From assembly GCA_944326085.1 (NCBI GenBank), contig CALVCL010000012.1:1-64000 (forward strand): a stretch of DNA of 64,000 nucleotides. The letters are read 5' to 3'. Every line of letters begins with the position of its first letter. The stretch's first letter is position 1. Positions 17,606 through 26,819 of the stretch are shown one piece after another. The notes beneath the pieces are model-generated. The model had not been told where the DNA came from, did no database searches, and saw only the letters and a list, made by a program, of their open reading frames with translations. Both the position numbers and the translations under genes were made by a program. The stretch is from an uncultured Tidjanibacter sp. Lineage in GTDB: Bacteria > Bacteroidota > Bacteroidia > Bacteroidales > Rikenellaceae.

Positions 17606-19441
17606 TCAATCACGCCCTTCGAAAATCACACGCATTTCACACTTACCGCAATCGAATTCAAGACGGTATCGAAACGGCCCATGCTTCAACCACAACGGTG
17701 TACTGCCGCCTTTTGCTCCCTTGCAGCAAAGCCCGTTCTCACGCCTTACACAGAAAGGAGTCGTCATGACCGCTACTCCGCAAAGGTCTCCACGCATATC
17801 ATAACCATCATATACAGTCTTGCAGCCAGCCCGCATGTAAAACTTCCTGGCCAACGAATTGGTAACATTCTCCGACGCTTCAGCAACAGCTCCGTAAGGA
17901 TACTTTGCAGTTTCATTCACGACAGCAAAATGCCGCACAGGCGTTCTGTTCTGTCGTTTTTGCAGCAATTTGTCAAGTCCCTTCCTGCGCAGTGCGTTGA
18001 GTTCCGATATACGTACAAAAGGCACATGCGACGCATCGCCGTCAAAACACACCTCCACGACATCAAACATCGTGTCACCCGAACGTTGCAACTGCGACGA
18101 AATAGTATCCAGCGCCTTGACCGTATCCCGAGCCTCACCGTTGCCACATTCGGCAGACACTGTAACAGCGACACCATCCGCATCGGTGAAAGTCACCTCT
18201 AACGACCCTGCATTATATTTCACTGTCGCCACGACATCCACTGCGCGTCTCGTCCTGCATCCATCCAGCAACGTACTAAAACGATGGTCGTAGTTGCGAT
18301 ATACTTCCATACCCACCGATAATTTTATATTGCGGTTCGTATATATGCGTGCGCCATCTATCTTATTAACATTTGTACCTGACAGTTCTCCTCCATACAT
18401 GAAGCACAAACCGTCACCGGCAGCCAATTGTATATGTCCGTCCGTCTCGAACCAGCCGTCACCGGAACGCACCACACGCCCCACCATACTGCCCGTCGCC
18501 TTTGGAGTGTCGGGCGTAGAAACGCCTGCACGTCGGCCGCCGAAATAATATTCCGTCCAACCTCTCGAAAACGTCTTTGAGATATCCGGTTCAAAACCTA
18601 TATCGCTGTGACCCGACGACGCTCTGACAAGATGCGGTCGCAAAGCCAATGCCCTGTCAATCCTGCGACGGTACCATGCCACCGTATTTTTAACATACGC
18701 CGCATCCTTAAGACGTCCCTCAATCTTGAATGAACTAACTCCTGCATCCAACAAATCGCCTATATGCCCCGAAAGGTCAAGGTCCTTGACGGACAGCAAA
18801 TGTTTGCCTCGGCGCAAAACATGCCCATCGGCATCCAACAAGTCGTAAGTCAGACGACAGGCCTGCGAGCAATCGCCCCTGTTGCCGCTTCGCGACGACA
18901 TAGTACGGCTCATATAACATCTGCCACTGCGACATACGCATATTGCTCCATGCACGAAACACTCCAGTTCCACATCAGTGACCGCTCTTATGGCTTTTAT
19001 TTCATCGAGCGATATGCTGCGTTCCAATATAACACGCGAAAAACCGCGGTTCGCCAAAAAAGCCGCCTTTTCAGGAGTTGCATTAAATGTTTGCGTCGAA
19101 GCATGCAGTTCCACACCACTCAACCCCATTTCAACATAGGCCATATCCTGTACAATCAATGCATCCGCCCCTGCATCTATTACACTCTGTGCAATCCGAC
19201 GCGCATTTTCCAACTCATTTTCAAACACAACCGTGTTTAGCGTCACATAAACACGTACCCCAAAACGACGTGCATATTCCACGACAGCAGCAATATCATC
19301 GACACTGTTACCTGCCGCCTGCCGCGCCCCGAAACGGGGACCGCCCATATATATGGCATCCGCTCCGCAATCTATGGCTGCAAAGGCTACCTCCCTGTCA
19401 CGGGCAGGGGCCAACAACTCTACCCTGTTATGTTCCGGCAT
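17606..19441 (-). CDS. U32 peptidase-family protein (RlhA/TrhP-like, RNA hydroxylation)
   Basis: A 611-residue protein with the U32 signature ECFVHGAICVCRSGRCYMS followed by GNRGDCSQACRL, supplying the cysteines thought to hold an iron-sulfur cluster. The TIM-barrel-like N-terminal part starts ELLAPARDREVAFAAIDCGA. Although named peptidases, E. coli relatives RlhA and TrhP hydroxylate 23S rRNA and tRNA, and UbiU/UbiV act in quinone synthesis. The long form with an extra C-terminal region is typical of RlhA-type proteins. The methyltransferase gene follows in the same direction. Confidence 0.85.
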   Translation of the reverse strand: MPEHNRVELLAPARDREVAFAAIDCGADAIYMGGPRFGARQAAGNSVDDIAAVVEYARRFGVRVYVTLNTVVFENELENARRIAQSVIDAGADALIVQDMAYVEMGLSGVELHASTQTFNATPEKAAFLANRGFSRVILERSISLDEIKAIRAVTDVELECFVHGAICVCRSGRCYMSRTMSSRSGNRGDCSQACRLTYDLLDADGHVLRRGKHLLSVKDLDLSGHIGDLLDAGVSSFKIEGRLKDAAYVKNTVAWYRRRIDRALALRPHLVRASSGHSDIGFEPDISKTFSRGWTEYYFGGRRAGVSTPDTPKATGSMVGRVVRSGDGWFETDGHIQLAAGDGLCFMYGGELSGTNVNKIDGARIYTNRNIKLSVGMEVYRNYDHRFSTLLDGCRTRRAVDVVATVKYNAGSLEVTFTDADGVAVTVSAECGNGEARDTVKALDTISSQLQRSGDTMFDVVEVCFDGDASHVPFVRISELNALRRKGLDKLLQKRQNRTPVRHFAVVNETAKYPYGAVAEASENVTNSLARKFYMRAGCKTVYDGYDMRGDLCGVAVMTTPFCVRRENGLCCKGAKGGSTPLWLKHGPFRYRLEFDCGKCEMRVIFEGRD

Positions 19442-19520
19442 AGTTAAATACTACATTTACGGATACAAAGATATGCAACATAACGAACCAAAGAAAACGA
19501 CAAGCAGCCCCAACATAGCT

Positions 19521-19557
19521 ATAAAAATACAGGGTCCGCATTGTAATGCGGACCCTG
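19521..19557 (-). terminator. Intrinsic terminator of the TPR gene
   Basis: CAGGGTCCGCATT (19530-19542) and AATGCGGACCCTG (19545-19557) pair perfectly; the minus strand then runs into a T-rich stretch. It lies 26 bp past the TPR gene stop. Confidence 0.85.
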
Positions 19558-19582
19558 ATAAATCATTTTCCAAATCCAGACC

Positions 19583-20554
19583 TTATGCAGCCGGTTTGTT
19601 GAGAATATCTATTTGAGCTTTTGCATTTGCCACATTCGGGCCAGCTACAACCTTGTTGTAGTTTGCAATTGCAGCATCTTTGTTTTCGGTATTCTGATAA
19701 GCGGCACCGAGCATATAATAGATATTGGACTTCTCTACATCATTTGTCTGCATTTCGGCTGCAGTTTCCCCCCATTCGATGACATTCTGCCAATTCTGAC
19801 TGTTGGTGGCAGCCTGTATCTTAAGAAGATATGCATTCGCATTTACCGGATCAACAGAAAGAATATCGTCTGCACAAGCGTAAACCTCATCTGCATTGCC
19901 TGCTTCGGCAGCGCTGATGGCACGAATGGTCTCATAGTAGATAATTTTCTCCCTTGCTGCGGCGGCAGGCTCCTGATAACGGCTGTGGCGCTGTTCGAGA
20001 GCAACGACATCGTGATATATCTTCATACCGTTATCGTAGTCCCCCGAAGCGGCATAGCTCTCCGCAAGGTAAAGCGCCAAAGTCGTATCGGTAGGATTGG
20101 CCTCATAACCTTTTGAGAAAATTTCGATAGCCTTATCCCACTGCTTTGCGTTGAATGCATCGCCACCAAGGTGGGTATAAATCTGCGACATCAGCTTGCG
20201 CGAATTACCGAGCACCTTAACGTCCTGGAACAACTGTGCATACTGCAGTGCAGAGTCGAGTTCCACAAGAGCCTCCTCGAATTTCTGCTCCCTGCACAAA
20301 TCCAATCCATACTGGAAATAACAGGTAGGCAGAAGTTTTTGCGCAGCCTGAACAGTAGCAGAAGCATCTGCACCGGCATTAAGTCCCATTTCAACAGTCT
20401 CGTTAAGTGCGGCTATTGCTGCGGGAAAATCTTTTGCCTGTATCAATGCAGCAGCTTCGTTATACCTGGTGTTAACATCGTTGACTGTCTGAGCCGACAG
20501 CCCTGTCACAGCCATCATGGCAACGGCCGCCAGCAAGAACTTGATTTTCTTCAT
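19583..20554 (-). CDS. Secreted tetratricopeptide-repeat protein
   Basis: A 323-residue protein with a signal peptide (MKKIKFLLAAVAMMAVTGLSAQ, cleavage likely after SAQ). The rest is a series of TPR-like helical repeats, clearest at AFNAKQWDKAIEIFSKGYEA, LAESYAASGDYDNGMKIYHD and AAYQNTENKDAAIANYNKV. It would act in the periplasm as a protein-protein scaffold. No enzymatic motif was seen. It stands alone between its terminator and a 90-bp spacer to tadA. Proteins of this kind are common in Bacteroidota, and no specific function is assigned. Confidence 0.8.
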   Translation of the reverse strand: MKKIKFLLAAVAMMAVTGLSAQTVNDVNTRYNEAAALIQAKDFPAAIAALNETVEMGLNAGADASATVQAAQKLLPTCYFQYGLDLCREQKFEEALVELDSALQYAQLFQDVKVLGNSRKLMSQIYTHLGGDAFNAKQWDKAIEIFSKGYEANPTDTTLALYLAESYAASGDYDNGMKIYHDVVALEQRHSRYQEPAAAAREKIIYYETIRAISAAEAGNADEVYACADDILSVDPVNANAYLLKIQAATNSQNWQNVIEWGETAAEMQTNDVEKSNIYYMLGAAYQNTENKDAAIANYNKVVAGPNVANAKAQIDILNKPAA

Positions 20555-20646
20555 TTTCAGTTAATTTTATCGGTTTTATTTAGTTTGTTCTGAAATATCC
20601 ACTTCTAGGCAAATTAACCACACCACAAAAATATCAATTTACAAGT

Positions 20647-21108
20647 TTACTTCAAATTCAACCCCCGTAGTTTTTTAAAAAAACCTGTCATCAGTTCCGC
20701 GCACTCCTGTTCAAGAATTCCGGAAGTAACCGTTGTTTTCGGATGAAGTACTCTGGCGCCAATTGTTGTATATCCACGTTTAGGGTCTGACACACCATAT
20801 ACAATTCTTCCTATTTGTGCCCATGCCAATGCTCCGGCACACATAACGCACGGCTCCACAGTTACATACAACGTACACTCATTCAAATATTTACCTCCAG
20901 CAGCCTGCATTGCCGCCGTAATAGCCTGCATCTCTGCATGAGCTGTAGCATCAACAAGCGTTTCAACAAGATTGTGTCCGCGTCCGACTATTCTGCCTTT
21001 TGCCACAACCACCGCGCCTATAGGAACTTCATGTTCTTCTAACGCAGCTTGTGCCTCAGAAATTGCGGCACGCATAAAAAATTCATCTTCCTGTCGTCCC
21101 TTCTCCAT
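20647..21108 (-). CDS. tadA: tRNA-specific adenosine deaminase
   Basis: A 153-residue zinc deaminase started at MEKGRQEDEFFMRAA (21108); the upstream in-frame ATG at 21186 lies beyond the promoter box at 21134-21141. The catalytic motifs are HAE (H57, E59) and PCVMC (C87, C90), which hold the zinc and the proton shuttle. It converts the wobble adenosine of tRNA-Arg(ACG) to inosine. The final LRGLNLK tail and overall length fit bacterial TadA. It is divergent from aspS. Confidence 0.93.
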   Translation of the reverse strand: MEKGRQEDEFFMRAAISEAQAALEEHEVPIGAVVVAKGRIVGRGHNLVETLVDATAHAEMQAITAAMQAAGGKYLNECTLYVTVEPCVMCAGALAWAQIGRIVYGVSDPKRGYTTIGARVLHPKTTVTSGILEQECAELMTGFFKKLRGLNLK

Positions 21109-21133
21109 GAAAATTCGTACTTTTGAACCCCCG

Positions 21134-21141
21134 CAAATGTA
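21134..21141 (-). promoter_or_regulatory. Predicted -7 box of tadA
   Basis: The minus strand reads TACATTTG, matching TAnnTTTG, with a GTTG 20 bp upstream as a weak -33 element. It supports the tadA start at 21108. Confidence 0.6.
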
Positions 21142-21233
21142 GTATAAACAACGGTGCATAGCAACATACACCGCCAGCAAATCCACTTTTACGGTTTATA
21201 TTGCATTGCAGGGCCACTAAATCCATATAAATT

Positions 21234-22988
21234 ATGTACAGAACTCATACATGCGGAGAGCTCCGCATCGACAATACCGGCATGGAGATAACCCTTGCCG
21301 GATGGGTACAGAAAGTACGCAACCTCGGTGCGATGACCTTCATCGACCTGCGTGACAGGTATGGCATAACACAGCTCGTGGTTGACGAGAATACACCGGA
21401 CACTGTCCGTCCGACAGCTGCCGAACTCGGACGCGAATATGTAATTCAGGCAACCGGTACGGTTCGCGAACGTTCAGCCAAAAACCCGAAGATGGCTACC
21501 GGCGACATCGAAATCGCAGTAACGGCACTAAATATTCTAAACCGTTCCGAAGTTCCTCCCTTTACCATCGAGGAGCACAGCGACGGAGGTGACGACCTGC
21601 GAATGAAATACCGCTATCTCGACCTTCGTCGTCCACCGCTGCAGCGTAACATCATGCTGCGCCACCGCATGGCACAAAGCGCACGCCGTTTCCTCGACAA
21701 CGAAGGTTTCCTCGAAATAGAAACCCCATTTCTAATACGTTCCACCCCTGAAGGCGCCCGCGACTTCGTAGTTCCATCCCGCATGAACCCTGGCGAATTC
21801 TACGCCCTGCCGCAGTCGCCGCAGACGTTCAAGCAGCTGCTCATGGTATCTGGTTACGACCGCTACTTCCAGATTGTCCGTTGCTTCCGTGACGAAGATC
21901 TCCGCGCCGACCGTCAGCCGGAATTCACCCAAATCGACTGTGAAATGTCGTTCGTAGAACAAGAGGATGTACTCGAAATATTCGAACGCTTTGCCAAATA
22001 CCTGTTCCGCGAAACACTCGGCATAGAATTCGATTATACATTCCCGCGCATGCCGTGGAGCGAAGCCATGGCCCGCTACGGTTCTGACAAGCCCGACACA
22101 CGTTTCGGTATGGAAATAAACGAACTTACCGACAAGGCACACGGCAAAGGTTTCGTGGTATTCGACTCGGCCGAATATATCGGCGGCATTGTAGCCGAAG
22201 GCTGTGCAGGCTATACCCGCAAGCAGCTCGACGAACTGACCGAATTCGTTAAACGCCCCCAGATAGGAGCCAAAGGTCTCGTATGGATACGTATTGCTGA
22301 AGACGGTTCCGTAAAATCGAGCATCGACAAATTCTTTACTGCCGACGAACTGCTCGACTGGTCAAAGGATTGCGGTGCCAAGGCAGGTGACCTCATGCTT
22401 ATACTCGCAGGCGACCGCATGAAAACGCTTGCCGCACTCAATGCGTTGCGTCTCGAAATGGGCGATAGGCTTGGTCTCCGCGACCCGAACAAATTTGCAC
22501 CGATGTGGGTTGTGGATTTCCCGCTACTGGAATGGGACGATGAAACACAGCGTTTCTACGCCATGCACCACCCATTCACTTCACCGAAGCCCGAAGACAT
22601 ACCGCTCTTCGACACCGATCCAGGCAAGATACGTGCCAACGCGTACGACTTCGTTGTCAACGGTACTGAAGTCGGCGGCGGTTCCATACGTATATTCGAT
22701 AGTGCTCTCCAGAGCCGTCTGTTCGAGACCCTGGGTTTTACCCATGAGGCAGCCGAAAAACAGTTCGGCTTCCTTATGAATGCGTTCAAATACGGTGCAC
22801 CGCCTCACGGCGGTATCGCATTCGGTTTCGACCGTTTCTGCTCGCTCTTCGGCGGAGCCGATTCAATCAGGGACTTTATCGCGTTCCCGAAAAACAATGC
22901 AGGCCGCGATATGATGATTGATGCCCCTGCAGAGCTTGCCGACGCACAACTTGACGAGCTTGCACTCAAGGTGGAGAAAAAAGCATAA
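21234..22988 (+). CDS. aspS: Aspartyl-tRNA synthetase
   Basis: A 584-residue class II synthetase of the bacterial type. The N-terminal OB-fold anticodon-binding domain covers about 1-110 ([19 protein letters not shown]). Motif 2 is [20 protein letters not shown] near residue 220. The GAD insertion domain lies between about 290 and 415, and motif 3 is GIAFGFDRF near residue 525. It charges tRNA-Asp in the cytoplasm. It is a single-gene unit closed by a strong terminator. The GAD domain and length match the bacterial AspRS, which may be discriminating or may also charge tRNA-Asn; that cannot be settled here. Confidence 0.96.
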   Translation: MYRTHTCGELRIDNTGMEITLAGWVQKVRNLGAMTFIDLRDRYGITQLVVDENTPDTVRPTAAELGREYVIQATGTVRERSAKNPKMATGDIEIAVTALNILNRSEVPPFTIEEHSDGGDDLRMKYRYLDLRRPPLQRNIMLRHRMAQSARRFLDNEGFLEIETPFLIRSTPEGARDFVVPSRMNPGEFYALPQSPQTFKQLLMVSGYDRYFQIVRCFRDEDLRADRQPEFTQIDCEMSFVEQEDVLEIFERFAKYLFRETLGIEFDYTFPRMPWSEAMARYGSDKPDTRFGMEINELTDKAHGKGFVVFDSAEYIGGIVAEGCAGYTRKQLDELTEFVKRPQIGAKGLVWIRIAEDGSVKSSIDKFFTADELLDWSKDCGAKAGDLMLILAGDRMKTLAALNALRLEMGDRLGLRDPNKFAPMWVVDFPLLEWDDETQRFYAMHHPFTSPKPEDIPLFDTDPGKIRANAYDFVVNGTEVGGGSIRIFDSALQSRLFETLGFTHEAAEKQFGFLMNAFKYGAPPHGGIAFGFDRFCSLFGGADSIRDFIAFPKNNAGRDMMIDAPAELADAQLDELALKVEKKA

Positions 22989-23005
22989 CATCCCGTTTTC
23001 ACAAA

Positions 23006-23042
23006 AATATAAGCCGACCATAACTGGTCGGCTTATATTTTT
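23006..23042 (+). terminator. Intrinsic terminator of aspS
   Basis: A perfect 15-bp stem (23006-23020 with 23025-23039), loop TAAC, followed by T residues. Confidence 0.9.
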
Positions 23043-23230
23043 GATAACGCTATGCATCAAACATAAAATCACAATACACTATCTCGCCCACGCTCGCAGC
23101 TATGGGCCAAAGATAGAAACAATTCACACCAGAAGTTGTACATAAGCGGACAGATTGGTGCACAGTATATCTTTTAGCCGAAGATATTACAAGTAAATAT
23201 CAATTACATTAATACTTATCCTTCATATAC

Positions 23231-23255
23231 AAAAAAGCAGACCCGAATGGTCTGC
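23231..23255 (-). terminator. Intrinsic terminator of the DUF5856 gene
   Basis: GCAGACC (23237-23243) pairs with GGTCTGC (23249-23255); the minus strand continues into six T residues. It lies 30 bp past the gene stop. Confidence 0.8.
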
Positions 23256-23284
23256 ATCACAACTAAAACCAAACTCGCACAAAA

Positions 23285-23692
23285 TTATTGCAACCTTTTA
23301 AGACGATACAGCAACGACTGTATGGCCTCCTGATAATCGTCAAGAATAGCCAGTGCAAAACTTTCACAAAACAATTCGCGCTTGCTGTTCACATATTTGA
23401 AGAATTTCTCGCAATGAGTTTCGATAATGCGCGGTGCCGTTGCCTGCGGAACGACAATCTCTATATCTCCCCGCATTGCATACGTGGTCTCCACAAGCCT
23501 GTCAGTTGCTTCACTGAGCTTCTCAAGAGCTTGATCTATTGCCACATGCTGTGCATAGCTGCACGGACCGCTCACCTTCCAGTGATGGAGTTTAAGACTG
23601 GTGTTGAATGCTACAAGTTCTCCGAAGAAAACACCGTATTCCATGTTTTCATCCAGTTCCTTCTGTTCCTTTGGTTTTGATACTGTTACCAT
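23285..23692 (-). CDS. DUF5856 protein, Dps/ferritin-like four-helix protein
   Basis: A 135-residue, predicted all-helical protein. The segment LKLHHWKVSGPCSYAQHVAI followed by a long acidic helix (LEKLSEATDRLVETTYAMRG) resembles the start of Dps-like ferritins, where HWNVxGPxF..LH supplies ferroxidase residues. The remaining ferroxidase ligands are not clear, so iron storage is not asserted. DUF5856 is the name I associate with such Bacteroidota proteins. It forms its own unit with a terminator and a structured leader. Confidence 0.65.
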   Translation of the reverse strand: MVTVSKPKEQKELDENMEYGVFFGELVAFNTSLKLHHWKVSGPCSYAQHVAIDQALEKLSEATDRLVETTYAMRGDIEIVVPQATAPRIIETHCEKFFKYVNSKRELFCESFALAILDDYQEAIQSLLYRLKRLQ

Positions 23693-23708
23693 AATGTTTC
23701 TTTTTAAC

Positions 23709-23747
23709 AGCCGCGTTCATCCCGACGGGTACCCGCCCTCAGCGGCT
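23709..23747 (-). promoter_or_regulatory. Structured leader of the DUF5856 gene
   Basis: AGCCGC (23742-23747, minus strand) pairs with GCGGCT (23709-23714) and encloses a second palindrome, GGGTACCC (23727-23734). The structure ends 16 bp before the start codon. No run of T follows, so it is not a simple terminator and may be an mRNA leader structure. Confidence 0.45.
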
Positions 23748-23840
23748 TGATACTAATTTTTGATTTCGCAGGCAAAAGTAGCAACAAGCCACGACATTGC
23801 AGTTAATGAAACATTACAGTTCGATTACACATACATCAAT

Positions 23841-24605
23841 CTAAGGATAAGTTACTTCAATACGTATTCTCCTGTCTCCGGTAGGTTCCCAACGCGGTCC
23901 CTCGATAAGAAGGCGTATCAAATCGGCATTTACTTCGGTAGAAAAACCGGACACTACCTGTATAGCCGAAGGGACTCCGACATCATTGACTCGAAACTCG
24001 ACAATAACCACACCCTCAGCCGGCGAACCATCCGCCAACATGGTAACCTTACGGTTTTGCCTGAAATATTCTTCGAATTCCAGATTTCTGACAAAACGAT
24101 TATTTCCTGTCGCGCTCATTGGAACGGCGACAGTCACAATCTCGTCAGACTGCACCTTTTCAACAGCCGCTGAATCGTACAACTCCACTGTCACTGCGTT
24201 CTCACTATTTGCAGTCCGTACAGACATCTTATTTTCCGCAACAACTGCCTTGGCGGCCTGCATGCGCAGAGGCGTGTTCGCAGCAACCATTACAGGAACA
24301 TCCTGTTCCTGCATTTTAAAAGCCGGAATAACAAACAACCATACGACAGTTCCAAGCGTCACCGCTGCTACGCTGCTCCATACCGCAATTCGACGTCTAT
24401 GCAACGCAGGCAATGTCCTTTTACCGTGTTCCGACACATGCTCTATACGCTGCCGCAGATCGGCCAACTTGTCTGAATGATTACCATATACTCCATCGAA
24501 TCCATCCAAAGCCTCGGCTAGGAATGGATCCGACATCGCATCACGCTCCAGCCGGTTAGCCTCACGTCCTCGTCTGCTGCCAAATATGTAATCAGTCAGT
24601 TTCAT
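23841..24605 (-). CDS. Membrane protein with anti-sigma-like N-terminus and TonB C-terminal domain
   Basis: A 254-residue protein starting at MKLTDYIFGSRRGRE (24605), overlapping the end of the sigma factor by 14 bp. The N-terminal about 80 residues are cytoplasmic (SDPFLAEALDGFDGVYGNHS is typical of such partners). One membrane segment follows at about residues 81-103 (IAVWSSVAAVTLGTVVWLFV), then a linker and a TonB-like C-terminal domain (GVVIVEFRVNDVGVPSAIQV...GPRWEP). The overlap with the sigma gene suggests it is the cognate anti-sigma factor, with the TonB-C part as the periplasmic sensor. A role as energy transducer is less likely, because no proline-rich spacer is present. Confidence 0.75.
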   Translation of the reverse strand: MKLTDYIFGSRRGREANRLERDAMSDPFLAEALDGFDGVYGNHSDKLADLRQRIEHVSEHGKRTLPALHRRRIAVWSSVAAVTLGTVVWLFVIPAFKMQEQDVPVMVAANTPLRMQAAKAVVAENKMSVRTANSENAVTVELYDSAAVEKVQSDEIVTVAVPMSATGNNRFVRNLEFEEYFRQNRKVTMLADGSPAEGVVIVEFRVNDVGVPSAIQVVSGFSTEVNADLIRLLIEGPRWEPTGDRRIRIEVTYP

Positions 24606-25182
24606 TATTACCCCTTTCAAGACATATCTTCAAATTACGCTTGCCATTCTGCAATAAACTTTTCACGCTCTTAAGCGGATAAAGCGTTTCGGCCGCTATA
24701 TCGGCATACGACTTATCATCGTAAAAAAATTTAATTATACACTCGCGCTGCTTATCAGGAAGTTTATCCATACATTCCGCCAGCCGTGCTCTGTCATCTG
24801 CTTCTACATCGCCATCAAGCATCTTGACAACATCAAGACATTCCACAATCGGAGCAGCAATGTCTTCCGGAAGTTCTGTATGGCGACGACGCAACTTCTG
24901 AAGACAGTGATTTTTGGTCAACACATACAACCACGGGCGGAACTCACGTATCTCGTACCTTCCTGCTTTTGTTGTCAACTCCTCGAAAATATCCATAACA
25001 GCATCTCCCGCATCGTCTGTATTGCGCAAATAGCGCAGGCATACGCCGTAAACCATAGGGATATACCGCCCAAACAATTCTCCGATGTAACGATTCGTCT
25101 TGTCTTGTGCATACAATGCGAGCAATTTTTCGTCGCTCGCAGCATTATTGGCCTTGTCAATATCCGGCATATCTGAATACAA
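24592..25182 (-). CDS. ECF-type RNA polymerase sigma-70 factor
   Basis: A 196-residue sigma factor. Region 2 is YLRNTDDAGDAVMDIFEELT and EFRPWLYVLTKNHCLQKLRR; region 4 is LPDKQRECIIKFFYDDKSYA and the helix-turn-helix TLYPLKSVKSLLQNGKRNL. An alternative start is MPDIDK at 25170. It heads a two-gene unit with the membrane TonB-C protein, overlapping it by 14 bp, which fits sigma/anti-sigma pairing. Its target promoters cannot be read here. Confidence 0.9.
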   Translation of the reverse strand: MYSDMPDIDKANNAASDEKLLALYAQDKTNRYIGELFGRYIPMVYGVCLRYLRNTDDAGDAVMDIFEELTTKAGRYEIREFRPWLYVLTKNHCLQKLRRRHTELPEDIAAPIVECLDVVKMLDGDVEADDRARLAECMDKLPDKQRECIIKFFYDDKSYADIAAETLYPLKSVKSLLQNGKRNLKICLERGNNETD

Positions 25183-25209
25183 AATTCAGAGTTTTTAACT
25201 CTTTATATA

Positions 25210-25217
25210 CAAAAGTA
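25210..25217 (-). promoter_or_regulatory. Predicted -7 box of the sigma factor operon
   Basis: The minus strand reads TACTTTTG, matching TAnnTTTG, with a TTG about 20 bp upstream. Transcription would begin near 25203, some 20 bp ahead of the start codon. It lies in the 260-bp region divergent to rsmH. Confidence 0.5.
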
Positions 25218-25444
25218 TATGTTTTACTGACAGTATACAATACCAATCGACACAACGCCGTAATTATTAACAGCTGTTTCAGAAAAAAGTAGTATCTTTA
25301 CAAAGATTTTTGCAACACGTCCGCGCCAATATGCACCAACAATGTGTAATAAGCGACAAGTACCCATAAACCAAATTGTTATCCAACTACTAAACCTATA
25401 GGCAATAATATTTCGAACAGTTGATGACATTATACCGTGCACAG

Positions 25445-26368
25445 ATGAACGAATACCACATACCGGTACTGGCCGAAGAATCCCTGGAACTGTTGGATAT
25501 CAAACCCGACGGTATCTATGCCGACCTGACATTCGGTGGCGGGGGGCACTCATCGCTCATACTGTCACGCTTGGGTAAAAGCGGACATCTTTTCTCTTTC
25601 GACCAGGATGCCGATGCCAAAGCCAATGCAGCCACAATTCACGACTCACGTTTTACATTTATTGAGAGCAACTTCCGATTCATGCGCGGACAACTGCGCC
25701 TCCACGGAGTGGAACATGTAGACGGAGTCTTCGCCGACCTTGGGGTCTCCTCTCACCATTTCGACACTCCTGAACGCGGCTTTTCGTTCCGCTACGATGC
25801 ACCGCTCGACATGCGTATGAACAGACGTGGCGGCATATCCGCTGCCGACGTGGTAAATACATATGACACTACAAGACTGACTGACGTTTTCGGTCGCTGG
25901 GGAGAACTCCAGACCCCGTACAAAATAGCCAACTGCATAGAACGTGCCCGCATGGTTGCACCGATAGCCACAGTCGAAAATCTTATAGAAGCGGTCGTGC
26001 CATGTACACCGGCCAAAGACCGCTCTGGATTTCTCTCCAAACTGTTTCAAGCCATCCGCATCGAGGTAAACGGCGAAATGCGCGCCCTGGAAATGGCTTT
26101 GGAACAGAGTCTGCGTGTACTGCGTCCTGGAGGAAGACTTGTTGTCATATCATACCATTCGCTTGAAGACCGCCTTGTAAAAAACTTTATGCGCAGCGGG
26201 AACTTCGAAGGCAAGACGACAAAAGATTTTTACGGCAACGTCTCCTCGCCGTTTGAAATCATCACCCGCAAGGCCGTCACACCATCAGAACATGAAATTG
26301 CAGACAACCCACGGTCGCGCAGTGCCAAATTGAGGGCGGCCATAAAATCCGATACAGACATAAATTGA
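25445..26368 (+). CDS. rsmH: 16S rRNA (cytosine-1402-N4)-methyltransferase
   Basis: A 307-residue MraW/RsmH, first gene of the dcw cluster. Started at MNEYHIPVLAEESLELL (25445), the family's usual N-terminus. SAM-binding motif YADLTFGGGGHSSLIL, then GVFADLGVSSHHFDTPERGF and the C-terminal RPGGRLVVISYHSLEDRLVK are all hallmark segments. It methylates C1402 of 16S rRNA in the decoding centre. The cluster is read in one direction through ftsZ. Confidence 0.95.
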   Translation: MNEYHIPVLAEESLELLDIKPDGIYADLTFGGGGHSSLILSRLGKSGHLFSFDQDADAKANAATIHDSRFTFIESNFRFMRGQLRLHGVEHVDGVFADLGVSSHHFDTPERGFSFRYDAPLDMRMNRRGGISAADVVNTYDTTRLTDVFGRWGELQTPYKIANCIERARMVAPIATVENLIEAVVPCTPAKDRSGFLSKLFQAIRIEVNGEMRALEMALEQSLRVLRPGGRLVVISYHSLEDRLVKNFMRSGNFEGKTTKDFYGNVSSPFEIITRKAVTPSEHEIADNPRSRSAKLRAAIKSDTDIN

Positions 26369-26380
26369 CGTGCCAAAGCC

Positions 26381-26779
26381 ATGATGACAGGACAAAACTA
26401 CAATAACAGCGACGTAGACGAAAAACCTCTGGGAGAAGTCGGCATACGTCAGAAAGAGCCGCGCGGCAAGGCAGCACGTGCAGCAAGGGATGTCATTACC
26501 GGAGACTTCATGGGTAGCAGCAGATTCCGCCGCTGGTATCCGTTTGCCCTGTATTGTACGCTGCTTGTATTTCTTTACATAGGCCACACATTCAATTTCC
26601 AGAGGTTGCAGCGCCTTGAGATACAGCAAAGAATGCACACCAACGAAGAACGTTCACGTTCGATGGTATTCTCATCGATAAGGATGAACGCCTCTCGTCA
26701 CAGCCACATAATAGACGAACTCGAGCGACGCGGACTGTCACTCGAGGAATCGACAGTACCTCCGAAAGAAGTGCGCTGA
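26381..26779 (+). CDS. ftsL: FtsL-like cell division protein
   Basis: A 132-residue protein starting 12 bp after rsmH. About 45 charged cytoplasmic residues precede one membrane segment at about residues 49-66 (WYPFALYCTLLVFLYIGHTF). A short periplasmic coiled coil follows (NFQRLQRLEIQQRMHTNEER). Sequence is weakly conserved in this family; topology, size and place between rsmH and the PBP make the call. FtsL would recruit and activate FtsW/FtsI in the divisome. Confidence 0.8.
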   Translation: MMTGQNYNNSDVDEKPLGEVGIRQKEPRGKAARAARDVITGDFMGSSRFRRWYPFALYCTLLVFLYIGHTFNFQRLQRLEIQQRMHTNEERSRSMVFSSIRMNASRHSHIIDELERRGLSLEESTVPPKEVR

Positions 26780-26819
26780 CCAAAACGTAACGGCTCGATT
26801 GCCAGGATAACAGACAATC

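Noticed and set aside
25285-25305. Possible rsmH promoter box TATCTTTA
   Set aside because: It misses the last base of TAnnTTTG and has no -33 TTTG at proper spacing, so it is not listed as a feature.
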